Source: Lingula anatina
Lineage: Eukaryota; Brachiopoda; Lingulata; Lingulida; Lingulidae
DNA length: 64,000 bases
Assembly: GCF_001039355.2 (NCBI RefSeq)
Contig: NW_019775092.1
Location: forward strand, 300,067 to 364,066
Direction: 5' to 3'
The position numbers were made by a program, and so were the translations under genes. Position 1 is the stretch's first letter. Every line of letters starts with the position of its first letter. The notes beneath the pieces were generated by a model. It ran no database searches. It had not been told where the DNA came from and saw only the letters and a list, made by a program, of their open reading frames with translations. This document shows positions 35,601 to 47,625 of this stretch, in pieces.

Positions 35601-38600
35601 TGTTGAATAATGAGAAAGATATTATCCATATTTTGACTGGTAGTTTTTTAAGCAAATTTCTGCATGTTTATCTTGAAGTCGATTAAAATATTGGTCTAAA
35701 AGTTAAAACCCGCTTTTAATCTAAAGCCTTTTTTAAAAATCAAGGGCCAGGTGTGAGAGGGCAAGCGAGGGGAGGGGGTGTTTTGTTGCCGCTCCCCAAA
35801 GGAAGGAAGGGGGGCCAGATTAGTGAGGCGATAGGTAGCAGAGAGGGCGTCTCTAAATCAAATACTTCTACCTTTTTTGGTATTCGGTGGCATCAACTAC
35901 TTTTGAACTTATTGGCCTCTTTCTCGACATCCTCAAGTGAACATCAATGCTCCCATCAAGCTGGGTATGGGGGAAAGTGAACCGTGAACGGGGCACATTC
36001 AGCGTTTGAATGATCGGAATGTCTGGGGCCACCGTACCACTTCTGCAATTAAACTCTCAGCGCGTTTTTTATCCACAGGTAAAAAGCTAGGTACTCGAAA
36101 CTTCAGAGAAGTAATAAATTATAGCATTCAGACCTAATGTAGCATACTATCAACCACCTGAATAGCCGATATTTTCATTCTTAAAAGCCACAAAGTGGTT
36201 GTGCTCAAGTTAATAGGAAAGCATGGCGCAGTGGTACCTTACAATATTTATAAAAATAGAGTCTTAGTGCAGAAGTCTGTTTCCTATTTAATCAAGCAGC
36301 AGTGAGGTGTTATCCTTTTTATCACCTAGAAATCTTTTCAAAGTGTGTCCGCCCTTTTTGGCTTTCCTTGAATTTTCTTCATTTCTAAGGCCACACCCAC
36401 TGCGTTCCCACCTAGAACTTTCAACATACCCGGCAAGTACCATGAGAATTATTCCAATACCCTCCCCTCACCCACCCACCCATTGCCTAACCTCAGCGAC
36501 TTTTTCTCTTTTTTTCTTTTTTAATTTGCAGAGAATTCTTAATCCCTAATCCAATTTGTGGCAGGTGAAACAGTTTTTGTTTGACAAACAAGAAAATTAC
36601 TTCCCGAACTTCTATGTGTTGGTAGTTAGAGGTGTAGCGTAGGGAGGTAGAACAGCACTGGAACAACAGTCTACGTGGTAGACGGGGTCAGGGGGGCTAG
36701 ATACCAGGCATTGGAGGAATGTTATTGTTAGAGCTCGACTACCACCTTAACCGCAACAATACATCAATATTATCCTGTTTAATCTAACTGGGGGGAGAAA
36801 AGAAACAAACAATATCACGTGAAAAGTCAATACCGTTTTCCCGATCAAAGATTACGGTAAGAACGGCGATCTGCGATTGAATCATTTTTGCTTTATCTCA
36901 GTCACGTCACTGCGTGGAGTCCCTGCTTACCGTGTGGCACAGTTGTGACAGGTTTTTTAATTAACAATTTTTCATTACCTCTTACATGCTGGACCCGCTC
37001 TATAGGGTCGCATTCCAGAACGAACGAAACCAGTTTTTTGTCCTGTTTCAATTTGCGACCATAAATAGAGGGTAAGGCAGCTAACGCGATGTCGTTGTGA
37101 GAAATCTTTTAAAAATCATTCCATTAACAATAACATGTTTAAGACACATTGAAGCCAGGTGTATATTGATATAGAGCGTTTTAATAAGATTGATTTAAAA
37201 GCTGCATGGTTACTTGGGACGCTTAGCTAATGTTTAGTTTATTGCGTTCTTACGTCCCGCGTTCTCGGGTTAAGGAATGTCATTTGACAACAGGTAAACA
37301 CACTTTTTTCTGCTCACCTTGTATCGTCCTTGGAAACGCTTCCGCCCTAGAGTCTGCAATTAAAACTTAAACTGCCCTTTAAAATAAGAGATAATAACCA
37401 GTAACGCTACGAAAAGTGTACAAATCCAGCCCCTAACACATTCGAGCGTTCACTTTGATATAAGGATAATTGATCTCAATAGTTAACCATTCAATCGAAT
37501 CATGTTTTTACTAAAAACTGTAAAAACGACGTTTTGGGACATTATGTCATTTGAATATACACGAAGAGGCAATGGCATTTTATATTTCACATTTTCATAC
37601 AAGAAAAAAAGCAATATACAAAACCTTTTTTAAACTGATTTTTGTATAATTTCGTTCATGCGTTTCTTGGCTTATTCACTGAAATAGAATAAAAATGGAA
37701 ACGTTTAAAATTCAATTTGGGAAATAGGCTGCATTTCATAAATTGGAAAATAACGTGCTAGGTTCGGTCGTTTCTAACGCGCTGAAATGCTTTAAGTGTT
37801 AAAGGTATTGAAACGGGAGATAATTTGTTTTGCTTACAAAGCATTTTCGCTCCCAGCAGAAATGCGACAAATCTCTCCTATTTTCTTTCCGTGTCTTATC
37901 TGTGTTACTATAAGGACCATACATCAAGATGGTTATCTAAGTTAACCGGGTGAATAAAATGTCGCTTTCAAAGAGCTTTTTACTTTCCACTTCTTCACTT
38001 GTCACACAAATTGCCACTAGGCATACTTAAATAGAATGGCAAGTTGATGCGCCTTTTTACTCGTAATGGTACGTGTGCTCCTTTAATTCTATCTGGTTTT
38101 GCTGACGAGTATACTGCGTTTTTTACCTTGGTTTTCTCTTTGATATTCAAATTATCTTTTCTGTTATAATTAGAACCATAAAAAAAGAAATGGTTCATGA
38201 ACGGCAAATATCATGGACCTTTTCATGTTTCCATTAACCCTTGTCAATAACATCTTACTATTAGTACGCAGGGTTCGTCCTCGCTGCCGTGAGCTTGTCT
38301 TGGTGTCATACTTTGAGCACCAGAGCACAACGCCAGGCAATATTGTCCCTGCATCTCTTTCATTGCTTCCAGTACCTTCTCAAGCAAAAGAGCGACTGTC
38401 AACTTCGCGTAAACACCTCGATCGTTTGTTGACGTGCGGCGTCTTTGAAGTGTCAAATCTTGTTAGGGCTGGCTCGATGAGCGCCTCATAAGAACGAAAT
38501 TTGTAAACCTACTGTCCCCTTTTAACAGAGGAGTCATTGGTAGTATGAGGACGTTTATGATGATACATAATACGATGATTGTTATCACAGCTTCAGTGTA

Positions 38601-41363
38601 AGACCACCCTGCACTGAAGAGAATTTTATTTGCGAAATATATATCTATTACTTTCCCCTAAGATTTCCCATCTCTTCAAGCATATCATTGTCGACTGAAC
38701 TTATGGGGCATATCTAGTGCGACTTAACACAGCTCGTGGCCACGATACTCTACAAACTGTCGGTGCGTGCTTCACATGACCTAGATATGGAATTATCAAA
38801 AGATTTGACAAAAAATGATCCCGTATAGAAAACCGACAGAGCGTTTCGGGGCTCTTTCAGCGTCTTGCCACGCGTAGTTACACAACCAGTGAAACTGATT
38901 CCGCTGCTAGAATTAAGCCCAGACAAGGCCGTCATATTCCTAAACAATGACGACCTTTCCAGCAAGATTCCATTAAAAAATTAATGACTATTTTTTTTTT
39001 TTTTTTTTTGTGTATGTCAACTTCTTTATTGCCAATTCAGTTAACCGTAATTGTTTCCATTCATTTCTTTTTTGTATCTTTTTTATTACGCTGATCTTTG
39101 CTGCATTTACTAAATGGAAATGAATCCTAAGCGTGGGTTTCAAAGGCATTCTTGGACGAGCGAGACGTTTCATTATAAACATAAAACGCCGAACACAATC
39201 GCAATTATCATTGACTGAATTTCAGTAGGAAATGACTTTTGTAAAGTGGCAGCTAGCATGCGTTCTGTTACCATATTTAGCAACATTTGTAGGGCGGCCC
39301 TTTTTTACCTTTATAATCTGTTATTAAAGACAGGAATACCTGTGCGGTTATGATGCTGTTTCACTGCCATAAATATACAGCCCTCGATGGGGTCATTCAT
39401 ACAGCAACAGGGGAAGAATTTAAATTTACTCCCACTGGGGAAAGAAGTAATTGTCACTTGTTTATCTGTGCATGTATTCTGAAATATTGTGTTTTACGTT
39501 TATAGACCCTGTCAATTTATAGACTGTCTACTACTATTGGGATCATGGCGGATCATTTACTTAAGAAAATAATCTGAAAACGACGACACAATTATGTTTC
39601 AGAAATACACAGAATCACATGAATGTAAATACTTCTTTTCGTTCATCATTCCTGATAACAAGTCCAGTCTCAATGCGTCTCTCTTTTTTTCTCCTGAATT
39701 TCCTCTTCTTTTCATTTGTAACCGAAAAAACGGCCAAATGTTCCACAGCAGAAATTCCTGTAGGATAAAATCGTTGGCATATAGCGGATACAGTAACCGT
39801 CCGTAGACACATACATGTATATAATAAAGACGCTGTGAAACTCACTAACAGCTTTATATGGGCATGAAACCTCACACATTTAAGAAATGAAATAATCTCA
39901 TTCAGCCATATTTTGCTATCACGCTTAAGTAACTATGTGTAGCAGTTTTGATACACGTAATACAGACACCAGCGCACTGAAGGTGAGAGCAAAAGCGTCA
40001 ACGTTGGTGCACTGTCCCTCACTTCACTGGTCAGTGCTCACCGAACTGGTCATGAGTTGCACCGGCCTTGGGCCAAAACAATAATAGACTTCTACTGTCC
40101 TCCTGGTCGACCCCGGTTAACCCCTGAGGCTCTTATCTGGAGTGTTCTTTTGTCCGTTTTTTTTCTCCAAAATTCGACCTTTGTGTCATTTATGACGCAC
40201 CATCCACTCCTCCGCATTTTTCATTAAACTTGAAGCAATTGGTGTATTCCTACCGTCGCCCACGCAAACAATGATAAAAAAGAACAAATCTTACAATAAA
40301 TTATAACACTTGCATTGTAAGAAGTCCAATTTCATTAAAGGGATAACAACTGCTTATTTTGGCCAAAAAATGAATTTTCTTGGGGTAAATTTTCCTATAC
40401 TTACCAATGGTAAATTAATCCATTTTTACATTCAAAGTTAGTCCCTTTTTTTTTTTTTTTTTTTTTNNNNNNNNNNNNNNNNNNNNNNNNNNNNNNNNNN
40501 NNNNNNNNNNNNNNNNNNNNNNNNNNNNNNNNNNNNNNNNNNNNNNNNNNNNNNNNNNNNNNNNNNNNNNNNNNNNNNNNNNNNNNNNNNNNNNNNNNNN
40601 NNNNNNNNNNNNNNNNNNNNNNNNNNNNNNNNNNNNNNNNNNNNNNNNNNNNNNNNNNNNNNNNNNNNNNNNNNNNNNNNNNNNNNNNNNNNNNNNNNNN
40701 NNNNNNNNNNNNNNNNNNNNNNNNNNNNNNNNNNNNNNNNNNNNNNNNNNNNNNNNNNNNNNNNNNNNNNNNNNNNNNNNNNNNNNNNNNNNNNNNNNNN
40801 NNNNNNNNNNNNNNNNNNNNNNNNNNNNNNNNNNNNNNNNNNNNNNNNNNNNNNNNNNNNNNNNNNNNNNNNNNNNNNNNNNNNNNNNNNNNNNNNNNNN
40901 NNNNNNNNNNNNNNNNNNNNNAGTTGTTAACAAAATGTATTTACTTTGAAATACAGATCTTATACGAGGAGTTGTTATTCCTTTAACAGAGAAGGCATTC
41001 TAAAATGGAAAAGAGATATGGGCCGATAATGCATCCTTCTTGTTTAATTTTTTTTTTCTGCTTCTGAAGGCAGATTAATAGTGTTCCCTTCACTATGTCA
41101 TCCAAATGTGACATTATTCTATTGCAACTTTTTGAAAGCATCAACAACTTAATCAACTTGGTCATATACAGAAAATTTAGAATCGATGGCAAATCTTTAT
41201 TTAGAAATATCGAGGAAGAGGTACATTTTTTTTGTTTCAATGAACGCTAACTTAGTGTGCAGGGAAATAAATATATAAAGTTCTTTATGTCTGCAATCTT
41301 GATCGTAATGAAAAATAAGCTCTCTCTCTCTTTCTCTCTCCTCTCTCTCTCTCTCCCCTCGCT

Positions 41364-41411
<48 letters not shown>

Positions 41412-44400
41412 GCCCCTCTGTCTCTCTCGTCATTTGTACAATAGTCACGGAGCACAGATAAATCAGATGGTAGGATACGTAAAACTGCAGCATGCGATCT
41501 GCATAACCAGGTGCGCAATGACAAGAGGAAGGAGAGTGCTCAACTGGTGGATAATATCTCACGTCCTCCCCTTTTGCTGTTCACTGCACTTTTGAAGCAG
41601 GTGCGAAGGTGCCTCGTACTTGTTGCCATGTTTTAAACCCCCCCCACCCCCCCTGTGAAAAATACATATTAGAAAAACGTCCAACCTCTTCAAATATACT
41701 TAGATAAAATGTACAACAATATTGGCGCACACAGACATGAGAACGAAACACAGATGTAACAACTGAAACTTGAATGCACCCTTTCATGTTGTCTGAAATA
41801 TGAAGTTGGAATAAGTGCACCAGTGGCTGATATGTACATAATTAATTGTTAATCTACTGTGTATCAGAGTGCAAAAAAGTAGCTCAATAATCCATTTATG
41901 GTATTGTTTTCAAACCTGTTCCCCTTTTAAGACCAGCTACTGTAAATGCCAAATTTAGAATTATAGACCCCGAAATAGATAAAATCAATTATGACCAAGT
42001 TACGTAAAGTCTAGGTTAACCGAAATTTTTGTTTAGATGGATGTCTTTTTTTTTTGGTTGAATGGTCGTCATGCATAACAAATTGTTAGCTTGAGAGATT
42101 ATGTTGAATTTAAAATGCATAATGTATTGACACTGGTGATATGGTTCGAAATACCTTTTTATATCTTGCTTTACTGTGCCGTTTTAGTAATGAAAAGATA
42201 ATTCATGACACCGAGATGATTTTGGTTCGCAAGAATATCTGTTGATAAACGCTTACTTTCGTCGAAACAGGTTAATTTTTAGCACCGCAGAAAAGTTTGC
42301 ACCACAGTCCTGAAAAACTCACAAAAAATATCACCCTCCAATGTGACAAATTCTAGAATAAGGGTACGCAGAAGCGCAGAAACGCGCATTTGCCAACACG
42401 CACACTAACTGCTCAGGCATGCGTTTGCGAGTCACACACGTGCAAGCACGCTGTCCAATATAATGTCTTCGACCAGCGCTTAAGTACAGCGACACGTATC
42501 TGTAGTGGAGACAGCAGACAGGCAAGTTGAAAAGGTCAGCCAAATACCTTGTAATGAAACCCGTAAAAGATGTCAATTTGATAGGCAACAAATCGCCGTG
42601 GCAAATCTATACCATAAAGAATTTATGATCGATTTGGGTTTCATAGTTGTATGGGGCGACGGCACAGTGGAGATGCCATCCGTCATTTTTGGACCGCACG
42701 CTGTGGGGGAATCTAACAGGGTTTACACAATGCTCTGATCCGGCTCGATCAAAGCTTGCATCAAATTTAGACCGTAATTTTGCAGCAATGTCTTCGAAAA
42801 AGGCGCTGATGTTGTCGGAGCTTTATCTAACACGTGTTTGCAAGAGAGCTGTGCTGTAATTCTCTTTCAAATAGCAAAATCATTTACGATCAGCCCGTAA
42901 AACGATAAAGGTTCGGCCTAGCGGTTCAGTCCATGGTGTGTAAATCTAACTTAAGTTGTCAGGGAGTTTGGAAGGTCAAAGAGGGAAAGAACAAGGCAGA
43001 GTGAAAAAATGAACACAGAAATCAAGTTATCCTCTTTACTTCACCTCCTCCCCCTTTTTCAATTTTAATCGAACAATAACTCCAAAAAATAAGTCACAAA
43101 ATGTTTTTATGTCATAATAATCCCCAAAGTAGTAATATCTATTTTATTGAAGCATGGCTCCAATGCGCAAGAAAACTGCCTATATGAATTTAACATCGTG
43201 TACCCAAACCCTTATTTGCCAGTTTATGTCTTGGTCAAAATTAGACTGAATCCTTGCTTCTCCTACTGCAAACATTACATATACAAGAGACAGCAAGGAG
43301 CATTCTGTGTAAGGCACCATGCCTAGCACTTCATTATTTCTCTTCGCATATTTTTATTTTCTATTTTGGTGACACAAAATGGAGTCTTTTCCATAATTAT
43401 CCCAGTTTTAGAGGCGGTGTTCTGTAAAAGGAAATCGGGACTACGTGTCTTTTGGGCCCAGTGGACCATTTGGCGTTTTTTTTCTTCACTTTTAACGAGT
43501 TTGTTATGGCAAGCGGTTTCCTTGCACATTCACAATGACATCATAAAGTCGCATCTATTTCTTTTCATTTGGCACTTTGAGACGTTTACCTAAACATTTA
43601 CATTCCTCAAGTGTACATTTTCAAATATCCCCCACGTTTCCCGAGGGAGATTGCTTTCCCCCCAAAAAAAAAGATATTTATCTAGTCACATTTTGCAAAT
43701 CATACGTCCGGGTTTGTGATTGCAATTTAACCAGTTATGTGACTGGTGTGTTAGGTATGCCCTACCTGAGATTTTAAAAATCGGAACAGAAAACAAAAAT
43801 AAGAAAAAAAAACAGTCACAATTGAAATACAGATACACAGCATGGGAAAGACATAACGTGAAACTCTAAATTGAGGGAGGGGGTGCAAAAATAGCAGCAA
43901 CAATCAACAAATAAATTCAACGTGACTCAGTAACTGTTATAATTGCCCGCGTTGCTAGGGAACAAAAAAGGCACGCGAGCACGTGATATAGTTACCATTT
44001 CCAAGGTCACATGGCTGCAAAGTGAGCTTCCTGTTTTATTTAAATACATAACTTTTTCATACTTGTTTCCTAAATCTTTTTTATTGTTTATGAATAGAAA
44101 TGAAACTGGTAGTTTTATCCAGCTAGAGATATCGTCTGATTTTTCGTTTTTACCTGAAAAAGGGCACGTGGTGAGGCATGATTATGTTACTGTTGCCGAA
44201 AAAGATCATTTAAATATACAAGAATATTTCACATTTTGAAATGACTGACATTCTAATTTCAAAGAAACGACTGGAGCATTCTATCAATAATCCCCAATAA
44301 TATGTTTCTCCTTTCTGCATCCGTAACCGTTTTGCCCAAATAATTGGATACTGATTCAGACAGAAATTTTTGCCGCCGACAAAACGATCAGTTGTGGTAT

Positions 44401-45713
44401 ATTTATTGTCTCAAGGCACCATTATAATTTTTGTTTCCAATTTGTAATGGTCTCTTGAAGCAAATACGAGAAAAAGATTTCAAGGACAGAACTAACCTCT
44501 CAAACCGATATCACATGATCAATGATTAACACGGAATCTTAACGATGTTTTTCCATTCCCCAGCCACGTGTTGGCTCACCTTGTCCTTTCGTGTAGTTAA
44601 TAGTCACATTAACATTAATTGAACTTCTTTTTATTGACAATGATGATGCCTGAACCTAAACAATGTCAACCATTAGCGTATCAGAGTGGTGTTTCTATAA
44701 TTCCAATGGGCATAATCCAGATGTTTACATTAGAAATGTCTTCTGGATCACGTAGTACCTTTCACCCAGGTACTCGAGTCCCTTGTGACAGAGTGACTTT
44801 TAATTTTTGCATGAAACCAGCTAAGGGGTAATCTTCAACCACAAATTTTTCACCCTTTCCATCACTTTACAGTAACCTTATAAATGTCTGTCTCTTTGTC
44901 GTTATGAACACTTCTTAACTAAACATGTTGTTTTGATTTTTGTCATTTTAATAAGTGCAACATTCTGCTAGCTTAGTGTAATGTAATAAGATTGGTCTGT
45001 AGTGTTTAGTTTTCAAAATTCAGTACACGAAGTAATTTACACTGAATATTATCTCTTTAACCAACTTTTGAATGCTAGTTGTAGCTATGTCGGAAGGCAC
45101 GGGGTAACTAAGCGCCAGAACCCATTCATTTTTTAATGTAATTTTGTCCTGTTCGTTTCAATGTTTTCCCCTTGAATTGAATCCTATTTGAAATTCAGTT
45201 TTTCACCTGAAACATTTTCGTTTCTTTTAGGCAGTCAAAGAGAACATGGTCGTAGAATGCAAGTGTCATGGCGTCAGCGGATCTTGCACAATGAAGACAT
45301 GTTGGACGACGCTGCCGCCTTTTAGAAAAATCGGAGACTTTCTCATGAAAAAATACAGACTAGCAAAGGAGGTCGAACCAATCCGAAGCCGGCGTGCTAG
45401 GAGGCCTCTTTTTCTCAAGTGCAAAAAATCAAAAAAGCCGGACCGTAAACCTAAAAGGACGGATGTAGTATATCTGCAGAGGTCGCCTAATTATTGTGAC
45501 TATGATCCCTTGACGGGGTCTCTGGGGACGCGGGGGAGACGCTGCAATAGGACTTCAGATGACACAGACGGTTGTGACTCGATGTGCTGTGGCCGAGGTT
45601 ACAACACACACCAGTACACGCGCACGTGGCAGTGCAACTGTCGCTTCCATTGGTGTTGCCACGTCACTTGCAATGAGTGCCGAGAGAGAACAGAGGAGTA
45701 CACGTGCAAATGA
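12135..45713 (+). CDS. Wnt7: Wnt7: secreted Wnt ligand (multi-exon gene span)
   Basis: Coding join for isoform A: 12135-12214, 19559-19785, 32294-32565, 45231-45713, giving 353 residues plus stop. Isoform B replaces the first exon with 18686-18759 (351 residues). Human WNT7A is about 349 residues, so the length is normal. Wnt7 hallmarks are clear: [20 protein letters not shown], the [11 protein letters not shown] segment, [27 protein letters not shown] (acylated serine loop), [11 protein letters not shown] and [11 protein letters not shown], ending in TCK. Three N-glycosylation sequons (NCT, NMT, NRT) are present. All junctions keep frame and have GT/AG ends. As known for the family, the protein is palmitoleoylated in the ER, secreted, and binds Frizzled/LRP receptors. 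Introns are 7.3 kb (or 0.8 kb), 12.5 kb and 12.7 kb. Confidence 0.97.
12215..18450 (+). other. Wnt7 intron after exon 1A (major part)
   Basis: No coding exon was recognised. Microsatellites: (CT)n about 13030-13060, (GA)n about 13185-13219, (CA)n/(CAA)n about 15090-15145, (GA)n about 16014-16058. Open frames on the minus strand at 17451-18121 show no domain and are rejected. CG-containing stretches around 15420-15560 and 17000-17110 might be regulatory but nothing specific can be claimed. Confidence 0.6.
18452..18652 (+). promoter_or_regulatory. CCAAT-box promoter region candidate for exon 1B
   Basis: CCAAT motifs at 18452-18456 and 18516-18520 and an inverted one (ATTGG) at 18648-18652, in a CpG-containing stretch without a TATA box, 35-235 bases before the exon 1B ATG. 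This fits a TATA-less promoter, in contrast to exon 1A. It is inferred from motifs only. Confidence 0.35.
18673..18684 (+). other. Three-codon upstream ORF before exon 1B start
   Basis: ATG GTC GGT TAA ends one base before the main ATG at 18686. Another short uORF (10 codons) starts at 18602. If the mRNA leader includes them they should reduce or regulate initiation at 18686. Confidence 0.4.
18686..18759 (+). CDS. Wnt7: Wnt7 alternative first exon 1B (signal peptide)
   Basis: ATG at 18686 with A at -3 and G at +4. It encodes 24 full codons, [18 protein letters not shown] then SVDGTF, a strong hydrophobic signal peptide with a plausible cleavage region near VDG. It ends TT before the donor GTAAGT at 18760, so two bases are carried over exactly as in exon 1A. 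With T from 19559 they make Phe and continue [10 protein letters not shown]. It lies 0.8 kb from exon 2 and is probably a second promoter-specific leader. Confidence 0.75.
18760..19490 (+). other. Wnt7 intron between exon 1B and exon 2
   Basis: Overlapping frames on both strands at 19250-19810 are mostly shadows of the GC-richer exon 2 region. The acceptor is a long pyrimidine tract ending CCAG at 19558. Confidence 0.6.
19491..19558 (+). CDS. Wnt7: Possible third Wnt7 leader, contiguous with exon 2
   Basis: From ATG 19491 the frame runs without a stop straight into exon 2, encoding [20 protein letters not shown] and then [13 protein letters not shown]. The hydrophobic stretch is encoded by the splice-acceptor pyrimidine tract itself, so it may simply be a by-product of that tract. 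The start context is poor (C at -3, T at +4). It would give a 349-residue protein if transcription began just upstream or the intron were retained. Confidence 0.3.
19559..19785 (+). CDS. Wnt7: Wnt7 common exon 2 (mature N-terminus)
   Basis: Starts after the acceptor AG at 19557-19558. It encodes the conserved N-terminal helix region [45 protein letters not shown] and RWNCTN (N-glycosylation sequon), with the four cysteines expected. The donor is TAG|GTCGGT at 19785/19786, leaving one base; with exon 3 this reads VGSREAA, as in other Wnt7 proteins. A second donor 12 bases on (CAG|GTATTA, exon end 19797) would insert the four residues RYPG in frame. Confidence 0.92.
19798..32293 (+). other. Wnt7 intron 2
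   Basis: About 12.5 kb with no recognisable exon. Microsatellites: (GT)n 28325-28360, (CT)n about 29961-30034, and a poly-T near 30761. A motif-rich stretch at 31240-31460 is listed separately. The larger open frames (for example 24262-24687 on the minus strand and 22207-22716 on the plus strand) show no domain or homology that I recognise. The acceptor is TTTTATTTTGATTCCAG. Confidence 0.6.
31240..31460 (+). promoter_or_regulatory. Candidate intronic enhancer (homeodomain-motif cluster)
   Basis: Within about 220 bases: TAATTA (31246), AATTAATC (31266), ATGCTAAT (31312, octamer-like), CAATTAAG (31422) and CAATTAA (31444), mixed with GC-bearing sequence unlike the AT-rich intron around it. Such clustering is typical of developmental enhancers, but AT-rich sequence also yields these motifs by chance. 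No functional evidence. Confidence 0.2.
32294..32565 (+). CDS. Wnt7: Wnt7 exon 3
   Basis: Runs from the acceptor AG (32292-32293) to the donor AAG|GTAAG. It encodes [20 protein letters not shown], then [41 protein letters not shown] and [11 protein letters not shown]. The four cysteines and the NMT sequon match Wnt7 of other animals. It ends in phase 0. Confidence 0.96.
32570..32614. repeat. (ATTT)n microsatellite at the exon 3 donor
   Basis: About ten ATTT repeats begin within about ten bases of the exon 3 splice donor. Length changes here would sit next to the U1 site. Confidence 0.9.
40339..40982. mobile_element. MITE with TTAA target site, interrupted by assembly gap
   Basis: The left end AGGGATAACAACTGCTT follows TTAA (40335-40338). 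The right end, AGTTGTTATTCCT, is followed by TTAA (40983-40986). The inside next to the left end (CATTTTTACATTCAAAGTTAG, then CCC and a T-run) is the inverse of 49909-49938 in a second copy. No coding region. A TTAA duplication suggests a piggyBac- or Kolobok-type non-autonomous element (inference). Confidence 0.75.
40467..40921. other. Assembly gap (455 N)
   Basis: Unresolved bases directly after a poly-T run. The open frame predicted through it is an artefact. Confidence 1.
45231..45713 (+). CDS. Wnt7: Wnt7 terminal coding exon 4
   Basis: Encodes 160 residues then TGA. It begins [19 protein letters not shown], where the first serine of HGVSGSC is the acylated position in Wnt proteins, then [11 protein letters not shown] basic linker follows (about residues 244-271 in isoform A), then [24 protein letters not shown] (sequon), [25 protein letters not shown] and a final YTCK. 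The linker contains a cysteine (residue 257, codon 45420-45422) in FLKCKKSKK that I do not see in human WNT7A, making 25 rather than 24 mature cysteines. Confidence 0.97.
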   Translation, partial: AVKENMVVECKCHGVSGSCTMKTCWTTLPPFRKIGDFLMKKYRLAKEVEPIRSRRARRPLFLKCKKSKKPDRKPKRTDVVYLQRSPNYCDYDPLTGSLGTRGRRCNRTSDDTDGCDSMCCGRGYNTHQYTRTWQCNCRFHWCCHVTCNECRERTEEYTCK

Positions 45714-47625
45714 ACGCTATCTCCTACCTTATCTCTCCCTCGCTCTGTCTCTCTCTCTGTTCCCAACCCTGCGTTAATTTCCGAGATTTTAATTGCTGAT
45801 TTGATTTAATTTGACCAACCGCACAATTCTTTATGGAAGAAAACGACCAAGCACAACTGAGAATGGCACGCGTCAGCCAAAGAGACGCAACAGTGATGGT
45901 TCACATGAACTACGATGTTATAAAGCCTAATGGGATGTCCCTAAACCCACGATGCACTCAATATGCTTACAATCTGACAAGACACCGCATTCAATATAGA
46001 TGTGTCGACCGTATAGGACACAGACAAACAGCGCAATTCCCGGTGGCTTGTTTAGAGAACAATCAAGTACTAATCTTTTCTGTGCTTATATGAAATAGGA
46101 ATTTCTTGAACGAACAATGGATATGTGTCATTTGTCCGGTACATCAGATTATGGCTGAAAGCGAGCTTCGGCTAGGGATTGTCTTGAAGGAGTAACCACG
46201 TGACAGTTACAAATTGGGACCCCTCTTTCACACGTTCTGGAGCAAAACTACTAAACAAAAATAACTGGGACAACGCATTAATTTACCCCATTTACATACG
46301 GAGACATTTTAAAGCAGAAGTCAAACATTCTCCCACAATGAGAAAATTAAAAAGAAAACAGAATCCCGGACAGCATTCACTAAATTAGAATTTTGGCGAC
46401 AATGGCGCTGTGTGACCCAAACGTGTACAGTGACCGTGCACGACACGTGCGTTGTGGAGGGGACACTGGATGGAACAGATACGATCACTATTCCACAACA
46501 CTACAGTCGGACAAGCAACAGGTTCCTTCGTCCCAATATCTGTAACTGCGTAGTCTTGTTTGTATCCATTGTTATTTGGAGCTGCGCGCGCAGTGGCCCA
46601 GAGTGACGGCACATTCCTTCACTCATCCTCTCTCTCTCAGCGGTGTCACCCTAGCTGCTGGGAGTGAAAACAAGGTAACCCGATCGGCCATCAAATTCAG
46701 CCGAGATTGTAACACGGGATTGGTGAGGCATGAAACGCGCGTCCCAGCCCCTGGTGTCTGTTTTCTTCCAGTGCCAGGCGTTTCTCGAGGCTTCCCTCGC
46801 TCCGGGTGACCGGCCTGAAAGGACGCTCGTTAAAGATCAGTGGTTGCCATTTGCGCAAAGAGAACACACGCAGACTTCCGAATCACAAGGTCGATTCACA
46901 ACTCCCAAACGGGAGAAAGAGAGCATAAAAACTGCTCTTTTGAATTGTTGCTTTTCTCAAATAGATATCTACTTGAATGATACGCGACACAATGACATTG
47001 GCAATGGAGCAATAGTGTGCTTACGTATTGGAATGGATACTTTGCGGGGCTACCCGACTGCTTCACAATCCATTGTACGTCAAACAAGTTGGGTGGAATT
47101 TTATTCTTCTGTTTCCATGCACAAAGTTTGATAGTAATTATAATTCGAAGTTCCAGGTGTCATTTATTTAACTTAAAGTATATTTATCTTATTGGAGGAT
47201 TTCCCACCGTAACGAATGGAACTCATTTCTACCGTAAAATGTACAGAAGCAAACAGTCATAATATGTTTACGTAATGATTATCAGTGTACATTATTTGTA
47301 ACGTCATGTAAATATGTGTAGATTTTTCTCCCCAATATTTATAGTCCCAAGGGGCACCTGTGTATTGATACAAGTATTACTGATGTACATACCATAATTC
47401 AAACCCAAATGAGTGCATACTATGTTTCAACTGTTTGTGCCTTTCATCCTGAAAAGAGACTCGTTCCCACTGATTGCCAATGGGTGTGTAGAAAGCTTGG
47501 GACGAGGCTTGTGTTTGGAGAGTAACTCTGTATATGCCAATATGTTATAACTTACAATCTATGTTCATAACTGTTTCAGACGTAAATATATTATTTGTAA
47601 ATTTTGTAAATTGCTGTTGTTGTCT
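45714..47625 (+). other. Presumed Wnt7 3' untranslated region
   Basis: Follows the stop codon with a pyrimidine-rich start (CTCTCTGTTCCC). Two TGTANATA motifs, the core of a Pumilio-type recognition element, lie at 47307-47314 and 47384-47391. Open frames at 45833-46093 and 46730-47131 have no support and are treated as chance. The extent is inferred from the putative poly(A) region. Confidence 0.5.
47585..47625 (+). terminator. Candidate polyadenylation region of Wnt7
   Basis: There is no AATAAA nearby, but a variant hexamer AATATA (47585-47590) is followed by two TGTA motifs (47596, 47605) and the GT-rich TTGCTGTTGTTGTC. Together these look like a non-canonical cleavage site near 47620. 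Confidence 0.3.

Larger units (their letters stand above)
32566..45230 (+). other. Wnt7 intron 3
   Basis: About 12.7 kb including a 455-base N gap. Contains a poly-T at about 38991-39010, a TTAA-flanked MITE around the gap, and (CT)n at about 41321-41409. The sequence at 38260-38470 is more GC-rich, with frames on both strands but no recognisable protein. No exon is seen. The acceptor is CGTTTCTTTTAG. Confidence 0.6.

Noticed and set aside
40415-40933. 172-codon ORF
   Set aside because: It runs through the N gap and a poly-T/poly-A stretch.
41197-41595. Arg/Glu- and Ser/Leu-repeat ORFs
   Set aside because: Products of the (CT)n/(GA)n microsatellite. The same applies to ORFs at 60321-61034 and 62411-62611.
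45833-46093. 86-codon ORF just after the Wnt7 stop
   Set aside because: Ordinary composition, but it lies in the presumed 3' UTR with no homology I recognise; most likely chance.
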